Notes under the pieces: generated by a model | Database searches by the model: none | What the model was told of the DNA's origin: nothing | What the model saw: the letters and a program-made list of their open reading frames with translations, nothing else | NCBI GenBank assembly: GCA_002371075.1 | Contig: DFFS01000022.1 | Location: 1 to 8,335, forward strand | Direction: 5' to 3' | Length of the DNA stretch: 8,335 nucleotides | Source: Christensenella sp. UBA3770 | GTDB taxonomy: Bacteria; Bacillota; Clostridia; Christensenellales; CAG-1252 | Made by a program: the position numbers and the translations under genes | Shown: positions 1 through 6,635 of the stretch, one piece after another | Layout: each line of letters begins with the position of its first letter | Position numbering within the stretch: position 1 is the stretch's first letter

Positions 1-17
1 GTATTCTGCGCTGAAAT

Positions 18-23
18 AGGAGG
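18..23 (+). promoter_or_regulatory. Ribosome binding site of the first gene
   Basis: A perfect AGGAGG lies 4 nt before the ATG at 28, which is slightly short spacing but a strong site. It overlaps a TAG at 17-19, which could be the stop of a gene reaching in from upstream. If so, the first gene would be translationally close-coupled to that gene and would not be the first of its operon. No promoter is visible in the 27 bases available. Confidence 0.75.
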
Positions 24-27
24 AAAT

Positions 28-1167
28 ATGAAAGCTTTAAAAATCATACTTATCGTAATTTTTTCGATACTGCTCGTCGCAAGCTGCGGTTTGATCGGTT
101 ACGGCGTATTGCAAGGGCCAAAACAAGAGATTGAAGATGATTCCGCTCTTTATACGCCCCCCGCAGATGGGCTTTTCCTTGGGGAGTATGCAGCTCAAAA
201 GGTCAACGTTGCCGCGATCAAGGAAGACAACAAGATCTCAAGCGCAAGCGAAAGGGCGGCGACTATGGTCATAAATGCCTCGTACAACAACATTTACATC
301 AATCAGTTCTTCTATAAAGCGAACGTAAACGTCGTGCCTACGGCAAACTCCAACAAGTTTGCCGTTTCGGAGTACTACAGGGCAAAGAACGGCGCAAATA
401 TGTTCTATCAAACCTTGGCGTATACGGGAGATTTTAACATTGGTCAAGCCAGGATCGACTATATCGACCAAAGGCTGGAATCCAACTGCGACGTGGAATA
501 CGACACAGTCAACAAAAAGTGGTCGTACAACTTTTCGCTCGTATCGAGACCCGATAAGAACAATGGCAAGGTGCTTACGCTTCCCGATGCAACGCCCTAC
601 AACATTTTCAGCTGGTATGATTTTCCGCTTGATCTGGGTGGCTTGAAGGTCTGCGAAAACGCGCCTACCGCAGGCAGGGTAGAAGGCGTGGATGCCTCTT
701 TGATCGATGAAAAGACCGTTAGTATCGAGGAAAAGGTCGATGCGGACGGCATTGCGTACTACAGGGTCAGTTTTAAGGCGATCATCGAGAAGGCGCAAGC
801 CTCCAAAGAAACCATTGATCGTTTCGCCAGTTCCTTCAGCAGCCTGAAAAACGTGGAATTCTCCGAACTGAACTTTGAAATCGACATTTGGAAGGATGCG
901 GGTGTCTTCCGCAAGATCGAGTTTGACGCTCGCGTTACGGCAAGCATCAGCAACGATCGCGGCGAAGTAAACATCAACAAGGTGCTTGCCTTCAGCTACG
1001 ATGACCACGATTGCAGCGTCGCCGAACACATCAAGACCTTTGCGGATAAGTTTACCGACAAGTGGATCACCAAATTCAGCGAAAAGAATAGGGCAAAATT
1101 GGAAGAAGAGCTTGCCGCGCTTCCCGCAAAAGAAGAGACGACCGACGATGCCGAAAAAGCGCAATAA
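28..1167 (+). CDS. Predicted lipoprotein or membrane-anchored extracytoplasmic protein of unknown function
   Basis: The 379-residue product is not one I recognise. The N-terminus has lysines at 2 and 5, then a hydrophobic stretch (about residues 6-28) containing V-A-S-C, with Cys20 fitting a lipobox. Hydrophobic residues continue past the Cys (GLIGYGVL), so a plain transmembrane anchor is the alternative. The remainder is soluble, with many beta-like alternating stretches and aromatic residues, and it ends in a charged, probably disordered tail from about residue 350 (rich in Glu, Lys and Ala). This suggests an outward-facing domain tethered to the membrane. The ATG at 28 is supported by AGGAGG. 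It lies 27 nt before uxaC with no terminator between, so co-transcription is likely. A role in glycan binding or uptake is conceivable only from this neighbourhood. The gene call is firm; the function is unknown. Confidence 0.85.
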   Translation: MKALKIILIVIFSILLVASCGLIGYGVLQGPKQEIEDDSALYTPPADGLFLGEYAAQKVNVAAIKEDNKISSASERAATMVINASYNNIYINQFFYKANVNVVPTANSNKFAVSEYYRAKNGANMFYQTLAYTGDFNIGQARIDYIDQRLESNCDVEYDTVNKKWSYNFSLVSRPDKNNGKVLTLPDATPYNIFSWYDFPLDLGGLKVCENAPTAGRVEGVDASLIDEKTVSIEEKVDADGIAYYRVSFKAIIEKAQASKETIDRFASSFSSLKNVEFSELNFEIDIWKDAGVFRKIEFDARVTASISNDRGEVNINKVLAFSYDDHDCSVAEHIKTFADKFTDKWITKFSEKNRAKLEEELAALPAKEETTDDAEKAQ

Positions 1168-1194
1168 TACCTCGGAAACAAATAAGGAGTCAAA

Positions 1195-2580
1195 ATGAAC
1201 ACAGTTTTACTTACCAATTCAACAGCAAAAAAGCTCTACAAGTACGCAAGTAGCTTTCCGATCTTCGACTATCATTGCCACCTTTCGGTCAAGGAAATGT
1301 ACGAGAACAAGCCGTACAACAACTTGACGGAAATTTGGCTTAAGGGCGACCACTACAAGTGGCGTCAGATGCGCACCTTTGGCGTTTCGGAGGAGTTTAT
1401 CACCGGAGACGGCTCGGACTATGACAAGTTTTACAACTACATCGCCATGCTGGAAACGGCGGTGGGCAACCCCCTTTATCTGTGGTCTGCGTTTGAGCTT
1501 AGATTCTATTTTGGCATCACCTATCCGCTGACGCGCACCTACGCCAAAAAGATTTGGGACAAGGCAAACGCCGTGATCAAAAAGAAGCAGTTCTCGCCCC
1601 TCACCGCGATCGGCATGTCCAACGTGGACACCGTCTGCACGACGGAAGAGATCTTTTGCGATCTGCAATACCATCGTCTGCTCAGAAATCGCGACGAGAT
1701 CAAAACCAAGATCCTGCCTGCCTTCCGCGGCGACCGCGCGATCAACGTGGACAGTCCGGAATTCGTCAAGAATATCGAGAAGCTTGCCGACGTTGCCAAT
1801 TTCGGCATTCGCAGCTTGGAGGACCTGGAGGACGCTTTGCGTCAGCGCCTTGACGCTTTTAAGGAAAACGGAGCGGTGACGTCTGATTTTGCGATAGAAG
1901 GACTAAACTATTTCCGCGCCGCCCGCGAGGACGCAGACGCTGTCTTCCGCGCTGCTCTCAAGGGAGACGTTAGGGACGTTGACACCTACAAGAACTATAT
2001 GATCCGCTTCCTTTTGACCGAGTGTTACAAGAGAGGGTTCAGCGTGCAGCTGCACATCGGCGCTATGAGAAACAACAACACGGCAATGAACCTTCGCCTT
2101 GGCGCGGATACCGGCTTTGACTCCATTTCCACCGAAAAGTATCAGACGGGGCTCAAGCTGCTTTTGGACGATCTTAACATGGCGGGCACGCTTGGTAAGA
2201 CCATCATCTTTAACCTCAATCCCGCGGATAACGAGTACGTCGGCACGCTGATCGGCTGCTTCCAAGGCAGTGAGGACGGCGTGAAAGGCAAGTTGCAGAT
2301 GGGTGCGGCTTGGTGGTTCAACGACACCAAAAACGGCATTCTCAACCACTTTAAGGCGCTTTCCGAGCTTTCGCACTTCGGTTCTTTCCTCGGCATGCTC
2401 ACGGATAGCCGCAGCTTTATCTCCTATACGCGTCACGATTACTTCCGCAGATTGCTGTGTTCCTACGTTGGCGAACTTGCCGAAAAAGGGGAATTCACCA
2501 AGGACATGGACGTTTTGAGAAAGGTCGTCGGCGACATCTCGTACGAGAACGCAAAGCGCTTCTTTACGATTTTCGAATAG
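1195..2580 (+). CDS. uxaC: Uronate (glucuronate/galacturonate) isomerase
   Basis: UxaC interconverts D-glucuronate and D-fructuronate, and D-galacturonate and D-tagaturonate (EC 5.3.1.12), the first cytoplasmic step of hexuronate catabolism. The 461 residues are close to the usual length of about 470. Family landmarks are collinear: the metal-binding HxH in FDYHCHL (His27, His29), GDHYKWRQMRTFGV in the N-terminal third, QLHIGAMRNNN (His287), and the C-terminal LTDSRSFISYTRHDYFRR (Asp404 is the probable metal or catalytic Asp of the amidohydrolase fold). The start at 1195 has AAGGAG at 1184-1189 with 5-nt spacing. It sits 27 nt after the lipoprotein-like gene and is followed by an intrinsic terminator. 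The downstream enzymes (UxuA/UxuB, UxaA/UxaB, KdgK/KdgA) are not in this window. No residue looks missing. Which uronate is the natural substrate cannot be read from the sequence. Confidence 0.96.
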   Translation: MNTVLLTNSTAKKLYKYASSFPIFDYHCHLSVKEMYENKPYNNLTEIWLKGDHYKWRQMRTFGVSEEFITGDGSDYDKFYNYIAMLETAVGNPLYLWSAFELRFYFGITYPLTRTYAKKIWDKANAVIKKKQFSPLTAIGMSNVDTVCTTEEIFCDLQYHRLLRNRDEIKTKILPAFRGDRAINVDSPEFVKNIEKLADVANFGIRSLEDLEDALRQRLDAFKENGAVTSDFAIEGLNYFRAAREDADAVFRAALKGDVRDVDTYKNYMIRFLLTECYKRGFSVQLHIGAMRNNNTAMNLRLGADTGFDSISTEKYQTGLKLLLDDLNMAGTLGKTIIFNLNPADNEYVGTLIGCFQGSEDGVKGKLQMGAAWWFNDTKNGILNHFKALSELSHFGSFLGMLTDSRSFISYTRHDYFRRLLCSYVGELAEKGEFTKDMDVLRKVVGDISYENAKRFFTIFE

Positions 2581-2615
2581 TCCCATTTATCCGATCATTA
2601 CAAAGTTTTTTACGG

Positions 2616-2648
2616 AAAAGATCGTCCCTCGAAACGGGCGATCTTTTT
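2616..2648 (+). terminator. Rho-independent terminator after uxaC
   Basis: AAAAGATCGTCC (2616-2627) pairs with GGGCGATCTTTT (2636-2647): 12 pairs including one T-G wobble, closing an 8-nt loop. The T run 2644-2648 follows, with a further T run at 2652-2656. It starts 36 nt after the uxaC stop and separates that unit from the promoter downstream. Confidence 0.9.
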
Positions 2649-2713
2649 GGCTTTTTCGGAAGAGGAAATCGCGCCTGTTGCGGCGTATGGGCGCAAACGA
2701 CAAAAATTTACTC

Positions 2714-2742
2714 TTTACAGGCGGGCGCCTTTATGTTATAAT
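2714..2742 (+). promoter_or_regulatory. Sigma-A type promoter with extended -10 for the transporter operon
   Basis: The -35 TTTACA (2714-2719) is separated by exactly 17 bp from the -10 TATAAT (2737-2742). A TG dinucleotide at 2734-2735 makes the extended form TGnTATAAT. The expected start of transcription is near 2749, giving a leader of about 87 nt before the ATG at 2836. The spacer is strikingly GC-rich and carries an inverted repeat (see the operator candidate). The near-consensus form suggests strong transcription that needs repression. Confidence 0.85.
2719..2730. promoter_or_regulatory. Operator candidate: inverted repeat in the promoter spacer
   Basis: AGGCG-GG-CGCCT is a two-fold symmetric 12-mer between the -35 and -10 boxes, where a bound repressor would block RNA polymerase. 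GCGCCT, its right half, also occurs at 2671-2676, about 54 bp upstream, and GCGCC recurs at 2792-2796 in the leader. Which regulator would bind is unknown; a hexuronate-responsive GntR or LacI type is plausible by context only. Confidence 0.35.
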
Positions 2743-2789
2743 TTAGATAATATTTATTTTAATGCGTAGCGCGCTCCGGCAAGGTGGGC

Positions 2790-2802
2790 GTGCGCCGCGC
2801 AC
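2790..2802 (+). other. GC-rich perfect inverted repeat in the 5' leader
   Basis: GTGCGC-C-GCGCAC is a perfect two-fold symmetric element inside the transporter's leader. As RNA it would form a stable short hairpin (5 bp with a 3-nt loop); as DNA it could be a second protein site. It ends about 20 nt before the ribosome binding site (AAGGAG, 2824-2829), so it does not mask it. No known riboswitch fold was recognised in this leader. Confidence 0.35.
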
Positions 2803-2835
2803 GGAAACCCCTCATCTTTTCGGAAGGAGTAACGA

Positions 2836-4383
2836 ATGGAAAACGTCGCCGCCACGGAAAACACAGTAGTCGAAACACCAAAAAAAGGCTTTTTCAAAAA
2901 CCGCAGCCCCGAGCAAGCCACGATCTCTTCGATCGTAAGCTTTTGCGGCTCCACCTTTTTCTCAAGAAGTATCGGTGAGCTGATCGCTTCCTACTTTACG
3001 TTGTTCTTGACGGACTTTATGTTGATCCCCACGGTACAGATCACCGTGCTTATGCTTGTCACGAGGATCATCGACGCCTTTACCGACCCCATCGCCGGCG
3101 CGATCGTCGATATCACGCACAGCCGCTGGGGTAAGTCCAGACCGTACGTTTTGTTCGGTTCCTTCCCGCTTGCGCTGTTTACCGTGTTGCTGTTTACCGT
3201 TCCCAACATCAGCGTGATGGGCAGGTTGGTTTACACCTACGTCATTTACATCGGCTACGGCTTGGCGCAAACCATTTTCTCGGTGCCTCTTGCAACGCTC
3301 AGTATGTCCATCAGCGCCGACCCCAAAGAGAGAAAGAACATCTACACGATCTCCGGCTTTATGGGTACGCTCGGTACGGCGATCCCCGGCGCGGTGCCCA
3401 TCGTCTTCCAATACATCGCCACCAATCACGCCCAACAGGAAACCGCGTATTTTATCATTGCAATGGTGATCGGCGTAGGTACGTTGATCTTTGGCATCAC
3501 GTCCTTCTTCACGATGAAAGAAAAGGTCGTCGGTATTAAGGAGGTCAAAAAGGAAAAGGTCAAACTCGGCAGCAACATCAAAGCACTTTTGAAAAACCGC
3601 CCGTTGATCTGCGTGTTCCTTTCCAGCGTGGCGATCTCGCTCCGTTCCATGGGATACGGCGCGATGATCTATTTCTTCAAAGAGACCATGGCAAACTACG
3701 CCCTTGCCACGTTTATCGGCATCGGCAGTTCCATTCCGTCCTACATTTTTATGGCGGCGGTCCCCTTCCTTGCAAAGAAGTTCTCGCCGCGCAACCTATG
3801 CATCGCGGGCTATGCGTATAACGCCCTGATGTATTTGCTGTTTTTCTTCTCCGGCTATTCCAGCGTCTTCTGGGTGGCGTTCTTCTTCATCATTTCCGGC
3901 GTGCCAAACGGCATGATCGGCACTTGTACGACCATCATCGTCGCCGACTCCGTCGATTATATGGAGTGGCGCACCGGCATCAGGTCGGAGGGCTTGGTTT
4001 GGAGTATCAACGGCTTAAAGACCAAGGCGGCAAGCACGCTTTCCGGCATGTGGCTCCCGATCGGTCTCGGCATGATCGGCTATCACGTCGCGCAGTCTTC
4101 CGCCGAATTTATCATTCAATCCGACGCCACCAAGCAGGGTCTTTTCTACCTTGTAACGCTTGCGCCTCTTGCGGGTTCCACGCTTGCGATCATTCCGATG
4201 TTGTTCGACAACTTCTACGGCAAGAAGCGTGAGCAGATCTTTGCGGAGCTTGAAGAGCGTCGTAAGGCTGCCATCGTTGAGGAGAAGGCGCTTGAGGCAG
4301 CCCTCGCAGCGGAAGGCGCCGCAGGCGGCGAAGTCGTCTTGGACGAAACCAACGCAACCGACGGTACGGAAGAGAACAAGTAA
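2836..4383 (+). CDS. GPH-family glycoside/pentoside/hexuronide:cation symporter
   Basis: This is a 515-residue polytopic inner-membrane transporter of the MFS superfamily, with about 12 hydrophobic helices, related to MelB, UidB/GusB and YicJ. The diagnostic helix II-loop motif RIIDAFTDPIAG, followed by DITHSRWGKSRPYVLFGSFP, is present. Asp80 and Asp84 match the cation-binding Asp55 and Asp59 of MelB. A second family signature, DYMEWRTGIRSEGLVWSI with Lys395/Lys397 soon after, lies in the C-terminal half near residue 376. The substrate is not readable from sequence; the neighbouring uxaC favours a hexuronide or oligo-uronide. The N-terminal 25 residues and a C-terminal acidic, Ala/Glu-rich tail (about residue 465 on) extend beyond the helical core. 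The ATG at 2836 has AAGGAG 6 nt upstream. It is the first gene after the 2714-2742 promoter. The family call is very secure; the substrate is inferred. Confidence 0.92.
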   Translation: MENVAATENTVVETPKKGFFKNRSPEQATISSIVSFCGSTFFSRSIGELIASYFTLFLTDFMLIPTVQITVLMLVTRIIDAFTDPIAGAIVDITHSRWGKSRPYVLFGSFPLALFTVLLFTVPNISVMGRLVYTYVIYIGYGLAQTIFSVPLATLSMSISADPKERKNIYTISGFMGTLGTAIPGAVPIVFQYIATNHAQQETAYFIIAMVIGVGTLIFGITSFFTMKEKVVGIKEVKKEKVKLGSNIKALLKNRPLICVFLSSVAISLRSMGYGAMIYFFKETMANYALATFIGIGSSIPSYIFMAAVPFLAKKFSPRNLCIAGYAYNALMYLLFFFSGYSSVFWVAFFFIISGVPNGMIGTCTTIIVADSVDYMEWRTGIRSEGLVWSINGLKTKAASTLSGMWLPIGLGMIGYHVAQSSAEFIIQSDATKQGLFYLVTLAPLAGSTLAIIPMLFDNFYGKKREQIFAELEERRKAAIVEEKALEAALAAEGAAGGEVVLDETNATDGTEENK

Positions 4384-4401
4384 AAGTTTGATCGGGCAAA
4401 T

Positions 4402-4426
4402 CTCCCTGCGCCTCTTTCGCGGGGAG
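4402..4426 (+). other. Intercistronic hairpin between transporter and 724-residue gene
   Basis: CTCCCTGCG (4402-4410) pairs with CGCGGGGAG (4418-4426): nine pairs with one T-G wobble and a 7-nt loop CCTCTTT. No T run follows, so it is not an intrinsic terminator by sequence. It ends 10 nt before the next ribosome binding site. Possible roles are stabilising the transporter mRNA 3' end, processing, or tuning expression of the downstream gene. Confidence 0.6.
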
Positions 4427-4436
4427 GGGTACTCTA

Positions 4437-4442
4437 CGGAGG
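4437..4442 (+). promoter_or_regulatory. Ribosome binding site deciding a GTG start
   Basis: CGGAGG ends 7 nt before the GTG at 4450, which is ideal spacing. The nearest in-frame ATG (4462) would be 19 nt away. The GTG is therefore the likely start. Confidence 0.75.
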
Positions 4443-4449
4443 CATCATA

Positions 4450-6624
4450 GTGAAACAAAGAATGAGTGTTTATGAGAAAAAAGAGCTTGCCTTGATGATC
4501 TTGCGCGTTGTGCTGATCATCACCGCCATCGCATTGCTGATTTGGGTCAGTCCGTGGTTTTCCTTTGTGATCCTTGCCATCGTTTTGTGGATCGGCATCG
4601 ACCTCCTGTTGGGGGTCACGAAAAAATCTCGTCCCACGCTTCCTCCGCGCGATAAAAAGAGCAATCATCGCCACAAGTATCACATTAACGACCTGCTTTG
4701 GCTTTTGGAAAACCGCGATCTTACCAATCCCGAAATTCCCTTTACTCTTGACGACTTGACGGAGACGGACGTCGTTTCCATCCTCGAACCCTACTGTCAC
4801 TACATCGACGCGCGCTATGACTGCTTGGATTTCCGCGCGACCATTCTCTATCGCATCTTGGCAACGGGGGAGGATTTCTTCAAAAAGGTCTCTCCGTCCG
4901 GGCGCGTTCAGGAGCTTCTTGACAAAACCTTCCTCAACATGAAGTTTTGGATCACCGAAAAGGGGGATGACAGCGTCTGCTACTTCTCGGAAAACCATGA
5001 GATCACCTTCTTCGTGCTTGCCTATTTGCTTGGCAGGCACTATGCCGAAGCCACCTTTGTAAACGACGGCAGAAAGGGCGCCGAAAAGGCGGAAGAAGCG
5101 CGCACACGCCTGATCACCTGGTTCTCTCTCCGCGGTAAGTACGGTTTTTCGGAATTCTATTCGCACAACTATCTTCCCATTGACTTTGCGTCTATCTCGC
5201 TCCTTTTGTTGTACGGCGACAGGTCGGACACGGAGGTCATGACGCGCGCTCGCGCCACGCTTGACATCCTGTGCTTGGATTATGCCCACAGTTTTGCCTT
5301 TGGCACGATCATCGGCGCGCAAGGCAGGGCGTACGCGCGCAACAACCTCAACTGCGCTTTTCAGGAGAACACGACCGATCTGATCACCGACGCGATCTGG
5401 AACGATTCCGCCAAGTACGGCGGCTTGTATTTCCACAAACCCAGTCAGGTGGGCGCATTCCCGCGTCTTTTGAAGACCAAGGAAGCGGACGGCACCCCCG
5501 TTTACGCCGTTCCCGAAGCCATCAAAGCCATCGGGCTCGACACGTCGGAACAGGTCATCAAAACCTCTTTCGGGCTGGATCTTTGCAACATTCGCGAGCA
5601 AGGCTTGCTTGGCATGGAGGATAAGCAGATCATGTTCCAACTTGGCATGGTCGCCCTGTCCAACCCCGAGGTCATCAACAACTCGTTTGACTTTGTCAAC
5701 GAGCATTCTTTGATCGCAAACGAGTTTTTCTCTCCGTTTAAATACTTCAACATTTCTTTGCTGCGCTTCCTCGGCGTTTTCCCGCTGATCTCGCGCGCAC
5801 TCAAGATCTACCCCAACGGGGTAGCGTTGGAGCGCTCCAACGTCTATATTTACCGCAATGCCGATTACAAGCTTTCCACGCTGATGGCGTATAAGCCGGG
5901 CAGCGCGGGCGCGCAACAGACCACGATGATGGCGCTCCTTCCGGGAGGCGTCACCGTCTTTACCAACCATCCGTTAAAGGACAGGGAATTCCGTTCCGCG
6001 CCGGGCTTCTGGGGCGGCTACGGTTCGGCGCCTCACGCCGTGCAGGATCACAACGTTTGCATGTTGATCCATCACATTCCCAAGCACATCACCTTCTCTC
6101 CTGCGAGAATGCGCTCTTACACGCACACCTTCCTTTCGGAAGAGCTGATGGACGAGGTGATCGTGGAGGGCAGATACGCGTTTGCAAGAAAGGCAGGAAC
6201 CTTCGTTGCGCTCATCGGTGCGTCCGACTTTAAGTATCTTCCTTTCAACAAGGACAAAGCCGCCGTTACGGACGGTCTTTTGAAGGATCACACCAAGCGC
6301 TTTGAGCTGATCCAACGCGGCAGGGTGCAGTTTACGATCTATGAGCTCTCCACCGCCAAAAAGGAGACTTTTGAAGAGTTTATCCAAAGGATAAAAGGCA
6401 ACGCCGTCGCCTTTGACGGCAAGCGTCTTACTTATAACACCGCAGACAAACAATTTGACCTTACGTACGACGGTGATTTCGTTCTAAACGGTGAGGTGGT
6501 GCCTTGCGAATACAAGCGTTACGACAGCGCCTACGTACAGGCGGATTACCTTTCGGAGGATATTGTTATCAACGCGGACGGCGCCACGCATCACGTCAAC
6601 GTTGCAAAAAATATTCGCGAATAA
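4450..6624 (+). CDS. Membrane-anchored large protein, possibly polysaccharide-lyase-like; unassigned family
   Basis: I do not recognise a named family for this 724-residue product. Two adjacent hydrophobic helices (about residues 13-33 and 36-56) form a membrane hairpin. Lys/Arg-rich flanks lie on both sides (K2, R4, K10, K11; K58, K59, then RDKK and HRHK), so by the positive-inside rule the large domain should be cytoplasmic. Residues about 70-450 look alpha-helical; residues about 470-724 look beta-rich. That order recalls the alpha/alpha-toroid plus beta-sheet layout of PL8-like and heparinase-like lyases. Candidate active-site segments are SHNYLP (238-243), GRAYARNN (292-299, like the GRxxxR of PL8 enzymes) and WGGYGSAPHAVQDHNV (521-536). 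This likeness is weak and unproven. It follows the symporter by 66 nt and precedes the first phosphoesterase by 11 nt, so it is in the same operon. An oligo-uronide lyase is the best guess. Confidence 0.6.
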   Translation: MKQRMSVYEKKELALMILRVVLIITAIALLIWVSPWFSFVILAIVLWIGIDLLLGVTKKSRPTLPPRDKKSNHRHKYHINDLLWLLENRDLTNPEIPFTLDDLTETDVVSILEPYCHYIDARYDCLDFRATILYRILATGEDFFKKVSPSGRVQELLDKTFLNMKFWITEKGDDSVCYFSENHEITFFVLAYLLGRHYAEATFVNDGRKGAEKAEEARTRLITWFSLRGKYGFSEFYSHNYLPIDFASISLLLLYGDRSDTEVMTRARATLDILCLDYAHSFAFGTIIGAQGRAYARNNLNCAFQENTTDLITDAIWNDSAKYGGLYFHKPSQVGAFPRLLKTKEADGTPVYAVPEAIKAIGLDTSEQVIKTSFGLDLCNIREQGLLGMEDKQIMFQLGMVALSNPEVINNSFDFVNEHSLIANEFFSPFKYFNISLLRFLGVFPLISRALKIYPNGVALERSNVYIYRNADYKLSTLMAYKPGSAGAQQTTMMALLPGGVTVFTNHPLKDREFRSAPGFWGGYGSAPHAVQDHNVCMLIHHIPKHITFSPARMRSYTHTFLSEELMDEVIVEGRYAFARKAGTFVALIGASDFKYLPFNKDKAAVTDGLLKDHTKRFELIQRGRVQFTIYELSTAKKETFEEFIQRIKGNAVAFDGKRLTYNTADKQFDLTYDGDFVLNGEVVPCEYKRYDSAYVQADYLSEDIVINADGATHHVNVAKNIRE

Positions 6625-6635
6625 GAGAGAAAGCT

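Noticed and set aside
1..27. The tail of an upstream gene ending at TAG 17-19 or TGA 12-14.
   Set aside because: Only five or fewer codons would be visible, which is too little to support a coding call. It is mentioned only with the first ribosome binding site.
238..1164. A 308-codon open frame on the minus strand opposite the first gene, and similar antisense frames at 1219-1674 and 1903-2586.
   Set aside because: All are shadows of genes with strong start signals and, for uxaC, clear family motifs. None has a plausible start or domain.
2749..2835. A riboswitch in the leader of the transporter.
   Set aside because: The leader is about 87 nt with one short symmetric hairpin. No conserved riboswitch core and no terminator or anti-terminator pair was recognised.
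4015..5970. A 651-codon open frame on the minus strand spanning the transporter end and the 724-residue gene.
   Set aside because: It lies opposite two well-supported genes and across their intergenic hairpin, has no ribosome binding site or recognisable domain, and its composition is that of reverse-complement codon bias.
6504..6635. An upstream extension of the first phosphoesterase by 44 codons.
   Set aside because: It overlaps the preceding gene's coding end by about 120 nt, encodes a basic stretch typical of an out-of-frame reading, and would bury the membrane helix inside the protein.
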